64,000 nt of DNA from Closterium sp. NIES-65 (lineage: Eukaryota; Streptophyta; Zygnematophyceae; Desmidiales; Closteriaceae), in assembly GCA_948144175.1 (NCBI GenBank), contig CANXME010002185.1:62001-126000 (forward strand), read 5' to 3'. Within the stretch, counting starts at the first letter, position 1; the number at the start of each line of letters is the position of its first letter. The notes beneath the pieces are model-generated. The model saw nothing but the letters and a program-made list of their open reading frames with translations. It was not told where the DNA came from and made no database searches. Shown here one piece after another: positions 32,310 to 43,379 of the stretch. The position numbers and the translations under genes were made by a program.

Positions 32310-32520
32310 TAGGAGTGCCTCCAACTCCAGTCCCCTCAGATTTAGCACCTCCAGTATCAGCACCTCCAGCTCCAACACCCCCAAAACAAGCACCTCTACT
32401 GGCAGCACCTCCGGCTCGAGCACCTCCAGAACTAGCACCTCTAGTGCCATCACCTCCAACTCTAGCACCCTTAGAAGTAGCACCTCATGTACCCACAGCT
32501 CCAACACCCCCAGAATTGGA
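32310..32520. repeat. Ser/Thr-type tandem repeat in E3
   Basis: Units such as ctccagcacc and agcacctcc repeat imperfectly. The position corresponds to the low-complexity spacer of the other elements. Confidence 0.6.
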
Positions 32521-32654
32521 TACCATCTCAGAGAACGAACAGTGCAATGATGATTGCATTAGTTAGGATGAGATACGGTACAAGAAACCCTAATGTGTTA
32601 TACCCTTGAAAATGTAACTCACTAGCCTAACACAATAATAAACATAGTTTGACA

Positions 32655-33214
32655 CATATGCCCGCTATTTTCAGTGTACCACCGATTGTGTAGCAGGTTG
32701 ATACCGTACGTTCCTGGCTTGTTGCCTCGACTTGGTTCTATGTGGGCGGGACCACCTGGTTGCTTGCCTAGGTGGTCGACTCGACAAGATGTGAGAGTGC
32801 GTTGTTACATACATCCCTTTACTATACACAGTACACGGTCAAGTGCGCTGGTAACCCTGCTGGTCAACTCAACCCGACCGTGCCAGGCAATCGGAAAGTC
32901 CCCCAAAATGAGTGGTACATAACACGCTATGGGCAAAGAAGGCACTTCAAATACCGTATTCTCCCGGACATAACACTCTAGGGTGTAATGATAAATACAG
33001 GAAAAATATGAGGGGGTCTTCTCATCGGAAAAAGCCACATACTGCCCAGGTCTATTCATATGACATTTTATGATATAAGGACTTTGATAGATGGAGGGCT
33101 TGGGTGTTTTCACAGTTGGTTTACCATCACACTGAGAGGCGAGAACGCGAGTTTCGGCAAGTGACATCTTGACTACCTTGAAGATGGCGTGTGGCACCTC
33201 TCTGGCCACTTGAC
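32655..33214. other. No gene seen; short MITE-like motif
   Basis: Nothing coding is supported. At about 32950-32985 the sequence accgtattctcccggaca resembles, in reverse, the stretch near 55670-55690 (tccaggagaatacggtat), suggesting two copies of a DNA-transposon end. Confidence 0.4.
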
Positions 33215-33556
33215 TGTCAGAGGTCCACTGGTGATCCCCGATTGATCCTAGGGAAGGGTTACAGGCACGTTGGCCTGGGGGGTTATGGGCGCACTGACCC
33301 GCTACTTAACAAGCCCTTCTATCCCAATGGTCCAGTGGTTGGGATTTTGACATGGTATCAGAGCGAAGGTCTCGGGTTCGAATCCCGGTGTATGCACTTC
33401 GGGCATCCTAGTGCGGGGGGGTGTCAGAGGTGTGATCCCCGATTGATCCTAGGGAAGGGTTACAAGCACGTTGGCCTGGGGGGTTATGGGCGCACTGACC
33501 TGCTACTTAACAAGCCCTTTTATCCCAATGGTCTAGTGGTTGGGATTCTTCTGACA
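33215..33556 (+). mobile_element. SMART/TRIM element A (342 bp)
   Basis: LTR 1 is 33215-33352 (138 bp) and LTR 2 is 33422-33556 (135 bp), both TGTCAG...GACA. The TSD is ttgac on both sides (33210-33214, 33557-33561). The 69-bp interior is only a primer site (tggtatcagagc at 33353, a perfect initiator-Met type), a T-arm-like cgggttcgaatcccgg, and a purine tract (gcggggggg) before LTR 2. It is among the smallest LTR-retrotransposon layouts possible and encodes nothing. Confidence 0.93.
33328..33385 (+). promoter_or_regulatory. tRNA-like A and B boxes in SMART A
   Basis: tggtccagtgg (33328-33338) fits the Pol III A box TRGYNNARNNG, and ggttcgaatcc (33375-33385) fits the B box. They are 36 bp apart, a workable tRNA spacing. 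The A box lies in the LTR and the B box in the interior. Pol III use is inference. Confidence 0.6.
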
Positions 33557-33668
33557 TTGACAACGAAAGTTTCGCCAGCGTGGCGACACAATGAAATTGT
33601 GGGAGGGGGGGAATCTCGGCATATATCATTTGAAAGTTCCGTATAATTTTGTTGAGGGAGGGATTTTC

Positions 33669-33798
33669 TGTCAACTCACATGTTGCAGGTTGTGTAGGTT
33701 GTAGTGGGGTAGCCCATATGGGGTACAATCCAATTAGGGTTTGCTACTTGGACTCCTGCGTACTGTTAATTCACCATTCTCGCTTTCACATTCTGACA
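33669..33798 (+). repeat. E5 5' LTR
   Basis: 130 bp, TGTCAACTC...TTCTGACA, followed by the primer site TGGAATCAGAGCAGG. Confidence 0.92.
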
Positions 33799-33839
33799 TG
33801 GAATCAGAGCAGGTCCTCTCTTAGGACCGTTTTTAGGGC

Positions 33840-34790
33840 CCACCGAATCGCGCTACCCCACACGTTGCGCCGCCCTGTTCGTGTTGCGCTGCCCTGCCCT
33901 GCCCTGCGTTGCGCTGCCCCGCGCACGCCCTGCTTTGCGCCCTACCCTGCCCGCGCGCCACTTGCCACCGTGCGCCCTGCCCTGCCCGCACGCCGCTTGC
34001 CGCCGCGCGCTGCTCCACGCCGCGCGCCCTGCTCTGCCCGCGCGCCGCTCGTCGCTGCGCTGCCTGACCTGCCTGCGCGCGGCCTCGTCGCCCTGCCCAC
34101 GCGTCGCTTGCCGTTGCGCGCCCTGCCCAGCCCGCACGCCGCTTGCCGCCGCACGCCCCGCCCTACCCGCGCACTGCTTGCCGCCGCATCGCCCTGCCCG
34201 CGCGCCGCTTGCCGTCGCGCGCCCTACCCGGCCCGCACGCCGCTTGCCGCCGCGCGCCCTGCTCTACCCACGCGCCGCCTGCCGTCGCGTCGCCCTGCCT
34301 GCGCGCCGCTTGCCGTCTTGCGCCCTGCCCGGCCCGCGCGCCGCTCGTCGCCGCGCGCCCTGCCTTGCCTGCGCGCAGCTCGTCGTCGCGCGCCCTGCTC
34401 TGCCCGCGCGCAGCTCGCCGCTGCGCACCCTGCCCTGCCCGCGCGCAGCTCGGTGCCGCGCGCCCTTCTCTGCCCGCGCGCAGCTCGCCGCCACGCACCC
34501 TGCTCTACCCGCGCGCCGCTCGCCGCCACGCGCCCTGCCCTGCCCGCGCACAGCTTGCCGCCGCGCGCCCTGCCCTCCCCGCGCGCAGCTCGCCGCCGCA
34601 CCGCCTACCCTGCCTGCGCGCCGCTCACCGCCGCGCTGCAGCCCTGCCCGCGCACCCTGCCCAGCCTGGGCGTCGCTCCCTGCCGAGCCGCCCTGCCCGT
34701 GCGCCGCTCGCTGCCGCGCTGCCCTCCCTTGCCCGCTCGCCGCCGCGCCGCCCCGCCCTTCCGTGCGCCGCCCCGACCTACCCTCGTGCT
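33840..34790. repeat. E5 leader minisatellite
   Basis: Tandem units like cgccctgcccgcgcgccgct cover this region. The open frames in several phases have only Ala/Arg/Pro repeat content. Confidence 0.88.
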
Positions 34791-34793
34791 TGC

Positions 34794-35115
34794 TATGGCG
34801 TCTCTTCGTGGTAGCGGTGGGAGTGGTGGCGGCGGTGGTGGCAGCAGTAGGAGCGGTGGCGGTGGCGCGAGACCCTCACGCCCCACCAGCTTCGTGAGTT
34901 GTATGCTAGTTGGGGTAGTGGCGGTGGTCGTAGTGGCAGTCGTCGTGGAGCTGTTCAGAGGGGAGCTTCTGGCAGTGGCCAGATGCAACTGCAGCGGCGT
35001 CCGCATGAGACCCTTATGCCCCAGTAGCTTCGTGAGTGGTACGCTCAGCTTGGGGCGTCACGAAGTAGTGATCCCTGCTCGTACGTCATTCGCACAGGTG
35101 ATCGGGCTGGTCTGA
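34794..35115 (+). pseudogene. E5 remnant of the gag Gly-rich tail
   Basis: MASLRGSGGSGGGG... begins at 34794, where intact elements would have the whole gag N-terminus; about 0.8 kb is missing. Motifs such as SFVSGTLS are an out-of-frame reading of the QLREWY segment. Confidence 0.65.
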
Positions 35116-35159
35116 CTTGCGCGACACCTGGTCACACGCAATCCCACTGCTTCTCCTGT

Positions 35160-35675
35160 TTGAGCGACACCTCGCGTGCGGTGTTTGTCGACGCGGCTGA
35201 GCTCCCCCGCTGGCTAGAGCTGCTTAGGCAGGGTGTGGATATCTTTGCACTAGACTATGACGCTATCCTCACAGCCATGTATGTTTTGACTATTAGAACT
35301 CAGGGTGACTGTTACCTGTATGTGCCGCAAGACCCTGGTATAGAGGCTGCTGCTCTAGGTGCTGGTGCGTCTGCTCTAGATGCTGGTGAGTCTGCTCTAG
35401 GTGCTGGTGAGTCTGCTCTTTCTGGTACTGCGCCTGCTGAGGCCTTGCATACCTTCACGCTTGACTCAGGTGCTTCCCGCTGCTTCTATCGCGACAGCAC
35501 CACGGTCACACCACTCAAGGCACCGGTTGCAGTCTCTCTGGGGACCGATTTTTGCACGTTCCTCCACTGTTCTCCCGTGTCCGACGGCTCCGTCTGGCTC
35601 AGTGTCAAGCCTTCACCTCCCCTCGTTCTTTACGAACTTGGTGAGCAACGACGTCCTTCAGGTAGAATGGGTTAA
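35160..35675 (+). pseudogene. E5 protease region
   Basis: LRQGVDIFALDYDAILTAMY and LDSGASRCFYRD match the protease region of E2. The D-S-G catalytic triad is kept, but the frame runs out after a deletion near 35550. Confidence 0.85.
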
Positions 35676-35917
35676 TACCTTTACTCCTTGAGGACAGCCT
35701 GTGGCGATCTGCACGTGTGCATGGACGGGCTGTCACCTGGCCAGTTTCACCCGTCGGCTTGGGTCGAGCCTGTACACACTGACTACTGCGCCTCCTTAGG
35801 TAGTTGCATCTGCGTCCGCATCAGGTCAGCTAGCAGCCCCCTGTTTGTGTCGCCTCCTATCGCACCAGACTCTCCTTTCGCACCATCGTCTAGGCCACCC
35901 CTCTTTGTCACGCCTCT

Positions 35918-36691
35918 GTGGCACGCACTTTCGTCTCTGGTCTTCCCAGGCCACTGCCTCCCCTCCCACCCTCGCCTGCCCCTCCCTGCCTTCCCTATGT
36001 CGAGGGGCGGCAGCGCGCCGCTCCTCACTCCTCCTCATTTCCCCCGATGACTACTCCCCTGCAGACTCTCCACATGGACGTGTGGGGCCCAGCCCGTGTC
36101 CAGGGACAGGGCCGCGAGCGATACCTTCTGCTGGTCGTTGACGAATATTCGCGTTACACCACGGTCTTCCCCTTGCGCAGCAAGGAGGAGGTCCCTAATG
36201 TTTTGATCCCTTGGATCCGCGCTGTCTGTCTCCAGCTCCGCGAGCGGTTCGATACGGACCTTCCTGTCCTGCGTTTGCACTCCGACAGAGGTGGTGAGTT
36301 CTCCTCTGACCTCTTGCGGGACTTTTGTCGTGGGGAGGGCATCCTCCAGTCGTTCATGCTTCCGGCCTCTCCGCAGCAGAATGGGGTTGCTGAGCGCCGC
36401 ATTGGCTTAGTCATGGAGGTCGCTCGTGCCTCCATGATCCATGCACCTGCTCCCCATTTTCTGTGGCCGTTTGCTGTCCGGTATGCTGCGCATCAGCTCA
36501 ACCTCTGGCCCCGTGTCTCCTTACTGGAGACCTCACCTACACTGCATTGGACGGGAGAGGTTGGCGATGCGTCGGTGTTCCGGGTCTGGGGCTGTCTTGC
36601 CTTTGTCCGCGATACCTCCGCGGACAAGCTCTCCTCGCGCGCCGCTCCTTGCATCTTCCTTGGCTTCCCCCCTGACGCGCCTGGCTGGTAG
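35918..36691 (+). pseudogene. E5 integrase
   Basis: The catalytic core is recognisable: HMDVWGPARV, YSRYTTVFPLRSK, HSDRGGEFSS, QQNGVAERRIG. The zinc region upstream is frameshifted (RLLSHQTLLSHHRLGH in another frame near 35850), and a TAG replaces the tryptophan of GWQFY at 36689-36691. Confidence 0.88.
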
Positions 36692-36839
36692 TTTTACCTT
36701 CCCACCTCGCGCCGTGTCCTACCCTCTCAGGACGCCACATTCGACGAGTCGGTTCCCTTTTACCATCTCTTCCCCTACCTCACTGCCCCTCTCCCCCCAC
36801 CGCCGCTCTTCCTTGCTCCAGGTCCCCCCTCAAGTAGAC

Positions 36840-38345
36840 CCCCTCCCCCCTCAGGGTCCTGCTCCTTCAGGTGTGTCTGAGGTAGACCCACTCCCCTTGG
36901 TTGAGCCTGTTGAGGTCACTGGTGACTCTGGTGCTGCTCGGGGTGCTGCGTCTAAGGGTGCTGAGCCTGCGGTTGTGGAGCCTGAGCGTGTGGAGCCTGG
37001 AGGTGCTGAGCCTGAGCGTGCGGAGCCTGGGGGTGCTGAGCGTGAGCGTGCGGAGCCTGGGGGTGCTGAGCCTGCGAGTGCGGAGCCCGGGGGTGCTGCG
37101 TCTGAGCGTGCGGAGCCTGGGGGTGCTGAGCCTGAGTGTGCGGAGCCTGGGGGTGCTGAGTCTGGGGGTGCTGCGCCTAGGGGTCCTGCATCTACACTAT
37201 GGGAGCCTCTCTCACCACAGCAGTTGCGCGAGTGGTACGCTCGGCGCTGTAGCCTTCAGAGTGGCGCTGCTGGAGCTGGAGGCCCTGGAGCTGCTAATCC
37301 TTGAGGTGCTGAAGGTACTGCTGGTACTGGAGGTACTGGAGGTGCTGGAGTTACTAGTCCTGGAGGTTCCACTGGTGCCTCGCCCCAGCGGTCTAGCCGG
37401 CGGGAGCCTCTCTCACCACAGCAGTTGCGCGAGTGGTACGCTCGGCGCTGTAGCCTTCGGAGTGGCACTGCTGGTCCCGGGGGTGCTCGTGCTGGTGGTG
37501 GAGCTGCCGGAGCTGGTGGTGCTACTAGTGCTGGAGGTGCTGGAGGTAGTGGAGTTTCTGTCGGTGCTGGAGCCGCTAGTCCCGGAGGTGCTCGAACTGG
37601 TGGTACTGGAGCTGGTGGTGGTGCTGCTGCTGCTGGAGGTGTTGGAGCTACTTGTCCCGGAGGTGCTCGTACTTGAGGCACTGGAGCTGCCAAAGCTGGT
37701 GGTACTACTGCTACTGGAGGTACTGGAGGTGCTGGAGCTGCTGGTCCCAAAAGTGCTCGTACTGGAGGCACTGGAGCGGCCGGAGCTGGTGGTGGTGCTG
37801 CTACTGGAGCTACTGGAGGTGCTGGAGCTGCTGGTCCTGGAGGTGCTTGTGCTGGAGGCACTGGAGCTGCCGGAGCTGGTGGTAATGCTGGTGCTGGAGG
37901 TACTGGAGCTGTTAGAGCTGGTGGTGCTGCTGGTGCTGGAGGTGCTGGTCCCGGAGGTGCTCATACTGGAGGTACTGGAGCTGCTGAAGCTGGTGGTGCT
38001 GCTGGTGCAGGAGGTGCTAGCGGTACAGGAGTTGCTGGAGGTGCTGGAGCTGCTAGAGCTGGTGGTGCTGCAGGTGCTGGAGCTGGAGAACCTGGAGCCG
38101 GAGGTGCTGGCGCTGGGGGTGCTGGAGTTGTCGGTACTGGTGCTGGAGGCACTTTGCAGCGGCGCCTGTTTTTCATTCCGCCGTTGCCGTCGTCTCTGCC
38201 GCCTCCTGGCTTGGCACTTCGCCAGGTTCTTAGTCTCCCGACTTCTACTGGCCTTACTCCTTCCTTGCTGTGTCCACCCCCTGACAAGTTGCAGCCACAG
38301 CTACAGCCAGACTCCCCACTACCTGCTCCTTCTCCTTACACTTAG
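36840..38345 (+). pseudogene. E5 repeat spacer between integrase and RT
   Basis: GGAEPERAEPGGA-type repeats (36900-37200) are followed by two tandem copies of a segment containing PLSPQQLREWYARRC (about 37205-37260 and 37408-37460) and a long Gly/Ala expansion (37290-38150). Frames shift several times. The QLREW segment duplication is specific to this copy. Confidence 0.75.
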
Positions 38346-38689
38346 CAGTCAAACTCTCTTACAGAACGTCGTGAGCCTGCGTCTCGCCCTGCCTCGCCTG
38401 TTCGCGCTGGTTGTACTGGTAGTCGTGTTCCGCATCCGTGTCCTCCTCCAATCCCCGGCACGCACCATATGGCACTTCGTCCTTCCTCTGTTCCACAGTG
38501 TGTCACTCTGCCGTCTCCTCCTGCATCCTCTCTTGCTGACAAACCGGACCCTGAGTCTGACCTCCTTCGTGATGCTAGTCCTAATGTCACGCGTCTTCCG
38601 GCCACTGTTGTCACTGACCCTTCGTTTGAGTCCACTGCTGCGTGTGCCCTAGTTGCTAAGCTTGTTGACTTTGCTGCTGCCTGTTGTCG

Positions 38690-40155
38690 GCAACCCGTAT
38701 ACCTTCTGCTTCCTTCCTCTTTGTCCCTGTTCTCTTCCCTTCCTTACCCTCATTCTCGCCCTTTTCCTGTTCTTGATCCCGTCCATTGTTCTCAGCCACC
38801 ACCTGCCCCCTCCTGTGTCCGTGCCTTAGCTGCTCGGTCGCGAGTCACAGGACTCCAAGCTGAGGACAGCTGCTCGTCACCCCTGCCTTGTGGGTCTGGT
38901 GGTTCACGGTCTGCTCTCCCTTCTTCTCCAGCACCAACACTCCCACCCCTCCCACTGCTTGCGCCCTTCCTTCCACTCTTCCCTGTTTCACCTCTTGTGT
39001 ATCCTTCTTTGCTCTTCTCTTCCCGTCCTATCCCTACAACTTCCTTTGTCCTTCTGCTGCCCTGCTGCTGCCGCTACTCATAGCTGCACGCCTTCCCCAA
39101 TTGCACTGTATGCAGGTCCTCTACCGCTGCCTGTATCTCTTCCTGCAGGTATCCTGCTGCCTTAACTCCCTCCCATGTCACCTAGCTCTCAGCCTCGTCC
39201 ATTCCCACTGGTTCTGTCCGCATCTGGGTTGCTAGCGGCATCGTCTCATCTTCCCATGTCTCTCTCTTAATCCACCTCACTGTCGCCATGGCCTTTTTTC
39301 CATTCTGCCTCACCACATCTCCCATTATACGTTCTACTTCTTCCTCCCCTGGCATGCTTGCACTTGCCCCTAGTTCCTCACCCTCCCTCTCTTCTTCCTT
39401 CAGCTCCTGGGCCTTGTCCCATTCAGGCCCTTCCCACCCTGCGACCCGTAGCTCCCTTTGTAAGCAGTTGCTCACCATTTTGGCTGGTCCACCCTCCCTG
39501 ACCCTCGCCTTCTCGACCCTCCCTTTTGCTTATGCTGTTGCTGCTATACATGCCCGTGCCTCTATCCCCTCATCCTTCCCTTCCGCTTTTGCCACTACTG
39601 ATGTGCATGCCTGTGTCCCCACCTTCCCTTCCTTCCCCTCCGATCTCGATGTCATTGGAGCACTTGCCCGTACCCCCACCTTCTCATTCTTCCCTTCCGC
39701 TTCCGATGCTGCTGGTACGCACGCCTGTGCTCTCAACTTCTCGTCCCTCCCTTCCGCTTCTGCTACATCTGGTGCGCACGCCTGTGCCCCCACCTTCTCT
39801 GCCTTGCTTTCTGCTATTGCTGGCATGCCCTCTTGTGCCCCCACCTTCCCTTCCTTCCCTTCCGCTTCCGTTACCACTCGTACACCCGACCAATCCCTCA
39901 TCTTCTCGTTCTTCCCTTGTGCTTCCGCTGCTGCTGGTGCACTCGGTTCTGGCCCCACCTGCTCGTCCTGTTCCTTCGCTACCGCTGCTGCTGGTACACA
40001 CGGTTCTGCCCCCACCTGCTCGTCCCGCTCCTCCGCTACCGCTGCTGCTGGTGTTACTAACATACACGCCCGTGCCCCCACCCTACGCACCTGCTCCCTT
40101 CGTCCCTCCTTGCCCCCACTGCACAGCCTCATGTCTTCATGGCCACGTAGCACCG
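38690..40155 (-). other. 3' part of nested insertion, low-complexity
   Basis: The minus strand encodes degenerate repeats near 40070-39540 (EGKEGKVGAQAC, AEAEGKDEKLRAQAC) with scattered stops. Plus-strand Ser/Pro-rich frames are their reverse complement. I see no enzyme domain, so this may be a decayed spacer. Confidence 0.45.
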
Positions 40156-40264
40156 CAAAAGACTGCTCAGGCTTCTGCTCCTCTTCCTCCTCCTCCCCTT
40201 CCTTCCTCTCTGTCCTTCCTCCCAGTGCCTGGAGTTGGGCTTTTAACCTTCCGATCTCGTCCTA

Positions 40265-40455
40265 AACTTCCCCGGGTGACCTCTTTGGTCCACCTGCTCC
40301 CTGGTAGCATTCCCTGCCTTGATGCCCCCTTTTTCCACATTCCTCACAGGTCGGTGCGTTCGGACAGTCTTTTCGACGGTGTCCGGGCCTACCGCATACA
40401 TCACAATTCTTGCAGTCTCTCTGGATATGCCCTACCTGCCCGCACCTGTGGCACG
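40265..40455 (-). CDS. Triple CCHC zinc-knuckle segment of nested gag
   Basis: Reverse-complement reading gives CHRCGQVGHIQRDC, CDVCGRPGHRRKDC and CEECGKRGHQGREC, three perfect C-x2-C-x4-H-x4-C knuckles, then a stop at about 40265. These bind RNA in retroelement Gag. They lie downstream of the gag core but in a separately opened frame, so at least one frameshift or intron separates them. Confidence 0.8.
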
Positions 40456-40543
40456 TACGTGTCTCTGGTCGCGTCTCCTGCTACTGCTCCTCCCTGTCCC
40501 CGTGCTCAGGTATCATCGCCGTAGCCCACGTGGGCTGTCTCTT

Positions 40544-41977
40544 CTATGACACCTTCGGCAGGTACGACTCATACCGCCTCTGCGCCAGCTCCACCCTCTT
40601 AGCTAGCTCGAACACCTCCTCTAGTGTAGCGTCTGTGCCCATCTCATACACTCGCATACGCAACCCACCACTCAGCCCTTCATCCACGCCGCCCAAGAAC
40701 TTACTAATTAGCATGCTGCTGTCTGTGCATACCACGTCTTCTGCCAAGTTAACCAACCTTCTGAAGTACGTTAGCAGTGACTCACTCTCCCCTCACCTAA
40801 ACTCTTGAAACTCTCTTATCCTGTCAGCCGTGTGCCCAGGGAATTGCTTCCTTAGTCGCTCCAGGAACAACAAGGTCGGGTCCTCGTCATCCTCCTCCGC
40901 CCGTCTCAGCCATTCCGTCATCTTCATCCGGTACAGCGTCTCTGCATCTCCTCCCAAGGTATTGGATAAGCTTAGAAAGAACTCAATTGGATCCTTCCCG
41001 CTCCGATCGCACCGATACTTCACGTTGCCTATCTGCATGAGATAATTCTTAAGTCCCGTCCCTATCCCCGCGTTCCCTGTGAATCTGACAGGTACCTCCA
41101 CCTTTGGCAGCTCCATGGCGCTCCACCTCCCCGTCTCCCATGTCACCGACACCCCTCTGCCCGTCTGTCTGTTCCTTCTGCCCCACGCTTCCGATCCCTT
41201 GCTCCTCTCCCTTGCATCATACAGCACTTGCTCCATACTTTCTCTGGCCACTCTTGCTTCTGCTAAGCTTCCCCCCGCCCCCCATGGCCTATCGTGCCTA
41301 TCTGGACTCGGGCTTCTCCCCATCCTTTCCCGTACTGTATTCTGCTTTTCCTGCCCCTCCCTGAACCTTTCCTTTTCATCAGGGCGGAATCCCTGTCGGT
41401 GATGCTTCCCCTCACCACTTCGCTGGTGCTCTTGTCTGAACCACTCTTTTCCACCTTCACTCTCTCCTCCCCTCAACTTCTCCCTTACTTTGCGCTGTCC
41501 CTCACCTCTCCCCCTCATTTCTTCCCCTCTCTTTCTCCCTTTCATCTCTTCAGCTGCTTTCCTTGTCTCCCTACTCCTCTCTCCTATCCCATACAGGATG
41601 TAGTCGATGCCCTCTCTGGCCGCCCTCGCTTCCCTGAAGCCCTCCCATGACTGTTGCGCCCTCCTATGCCACACCGGACTCGGGCTCCTTCCCCGTTCAT
41701 TCTCATACGCCTCCCTTCGCCTTTCTGAACCTCCCCTCTCCCCGTCTTCCTTTTTAGGCGAATATTCCCTGCGACGCCACTCCCGCTCTCCCCCTTCTTG
41801 GCGGCTATGGTCCTCTCTTCCAGCCTCCTCGCCAGGTGATAGCTCATGGCGATAGCATTCTCCCTCGCCCTTCCTAATTCGTTCCTCTCTCTCTTGTCGC
41901 CTCCTTGCCTCTCCGCCCAAATCCTTCGCAGCCTCTGCCCTTCCTCGTGGGTGCACTTCCCTTCCTTCCTGGCTCAC
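40544..41977 (-). pseudogene. Nested element gag-like protein
   Basis: MSQEGREVHPRG... is rich in Arg/Glu, and later has two related segments (VWHRRAQQSWEGFREARAAREG, then DRPWGAGGSLAEARVARES). These precede a typical retrotransposon gag core (FFLSLSNTLGGDAETLYR, FLERLRKQFPGHTADR). A TGA follows EFQEFR at about 40793; the same frame continues (LVNLAEDVVCTDS, FLGGVDEGLSG) to 40544. This resembles PF03732-type gag by pattern. It is inactivated by the internal stop unless that is read through. Confidence 0.72.
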
Positions 41978-42091
41978 TCTTGCATCTACTCCCGAGGTGC
42001 CTGGCGACGAACGGTCACCAATCCTGACCCGCGCCTTCCCCTAGTGACTCCGCCCCCGTGCTGGCGAGCGCAGCTCGCGCCTTTCCTCATA

Positions 42092-43006
42092 TTATTCTTC
42101 TGCTTCCTCTTCCTGCCTCTCCGGCGATTGCCATCCGCCCATCGCCATGCGCCTCCTCCTCTCATGGCCTTGCCTTGGCTCGGGTGAGCGATACGCTTTT
42201 GCGGGTTCATGACATCGACCCTCATCTTCTCGACGCCCAGCTACCGCGTGATCTGCCGCCATGTTCCCGCGACGCCTCATGCCACTTCCGCGCATCTCCT
42301 CTGGTGCGCGATCTGCGTCTGCGATCTTCCCCTGGCGCCTCACGTCACCTCCGGGCATCTCCACTGGCGCGCGATCTGCATCCGCGCGGCTCCCCTGGCG
42401 CCCCGCGCCACTCCCGCGCACCTCCTCTGGCGCGCAATCTGCATCCGCGCGGTTCCCCTGGCGCCCCACGCCACTCCAACGCACCTCCTCTGGCGCGCGA
42501 TCTGCATCCGCGCGGCCCCCCTGGCACCTCGCGCCACTCCCGCGCACCTCCTCTGGTGCGCGATCTGCATCCGTGCGGCTCCCCTGGCGCCTGGCACCAC
42601 TCCCGCACACCTCCACTGGCACGCGATCTGCATCCACGCCCCCGCGTCGCCTCTCGCCACGCCCACGCATTTCGTCTGCCGAGCGATCCGATCGCGTCGC
42701 CTTCCCTCGCTCTTCGCGTTTTTCTCCTTGTCGCTTTTCCGCGACCATTATGTCCCATCTCATCTGTAGACCAAGCTCGCCTTCACCGTGCAGTCCGTCA
42801 TTGGTCGCCATCCAATCCGCCCGATCCGCCTCTTTGCTAGGCGAGCGACCTGGCGATCTTCCGCACTCCTTCGAGCGCATCCTTCGCGACGGCGGTATCT
42901 CCCGCCGCGAGTACGTCCGCTGCCACCGCAGCTCATGGCAGACCATACTGCCGATCTGTTCTCTCGTTTGTGAGAGATTCTGCCTCCCCCACGGATGGCT
43001 GCCCAC
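42092..43006 (-). CDS. Nested element ORF with 21-residue repeats
   Basis: The 304-residue frame starts at 43006 (MGSHPWGRQNLSQ). From about 42640 to 42230 it consists of some seven repeats of a 21-residue unit (DADRAPEEVRGSGARRQG). It lies upstream of the gag-like frame in the same direction and could be its leader ORF or N-terminal part. I recognise no function. Confidence 0.5.
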   Translation of the reverse strand: MGSHPWGRQNLSQTREQIGSMVCHELRWQRTYSRREIPPSRRMRSKECGRSPGRSPSKEADRADWMATNDGLHGEGELGLQMRWDIMVAEKRQGEKREERGKATRSDRSADEMRGRGERRRGGVDADRVPVEVCGSGARRQGSRTDADRAPEEVRGSGARCQGGRADADRAPEEVRWSGVGRQGNRADADCAPEEVRGSGAGRQGSRADADRAPVEMPGGDVRRQGKIADADRAPEEMRGSGMRRRGNMAADHAVAGRREDEGRCHEPAKAYRSPEPRQGHERRRRMAMGGWQSPERQEEEAEE

Positions 43007-43379
43007 AGTGGCCTAGTTACCTAAGCAGGAGTTAGCTGTGAAACAGTAACCTTAATCCACTATAACGAGCAAACAAAGAAGAGAACAAGTGACGCTAGCT
43101 GTTCCTAGGCTATTTGCACTTCCGACGCCCTGTCGCACAATTTCCAACTCCAGTCGCAAACTCCTGATTGGTCCTCCAAATTATCCTTCGCCCAATGTCC
43201 CTTGAACCTTCCTCTTAGCGACCCGAATGTCGCTCAGTCACCAACTTCGCACTATTCCCACGAACCCACACCTCCCTTCTACAGTACTTTCAACAATCCT
43301 TCTACAGTGCTCCACATCATTCCGTCTACACCAAACTAGCATGTAACGAATTTATTGCACTTACCAATAGATTCTGTGA

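Larger units (their letters stand above)
29736..32654 (-). mobile_element. Degraded Copia element E3
   Basis: LTR-like ends lie at about 29736-29852 and 32526-32654 (shared tctca[a/g]agaacga, gatgattg...ttga[c/t]a). Between them, broken minus-strand pieces of pol appear in Copia order: spacer (31884-31480), RT (31498-30886), RNase H (30587-30279). Gag, protease and integrase are missing, replaced by a Ser/Thr repeat region (32310-32520). No matching TSD was found. This is an old internally deleted copy. Confidence 0.8.

Noticed and set aside
33328-33400. A true tRNA gene
   Set aside because: A and B boxes are present but I cannot fold an acceptor stem, and the segment is the LTR-interior junction of a retroelement with a TSD.
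33649-35115. 488-residue frame through the E5 leader
   Set aside because: It crosses the LTR, primer site and minisatellite and matches gag only out of frame.
38690-40524. Long Ser/Pro/Leu-rich plus-strand frames in the nested insertion
   Set aside because: They are the reverse complement of degenerate Glu/Lys/Ala repeats on the gag-coding strand, and no domain is recognisable on either strand.
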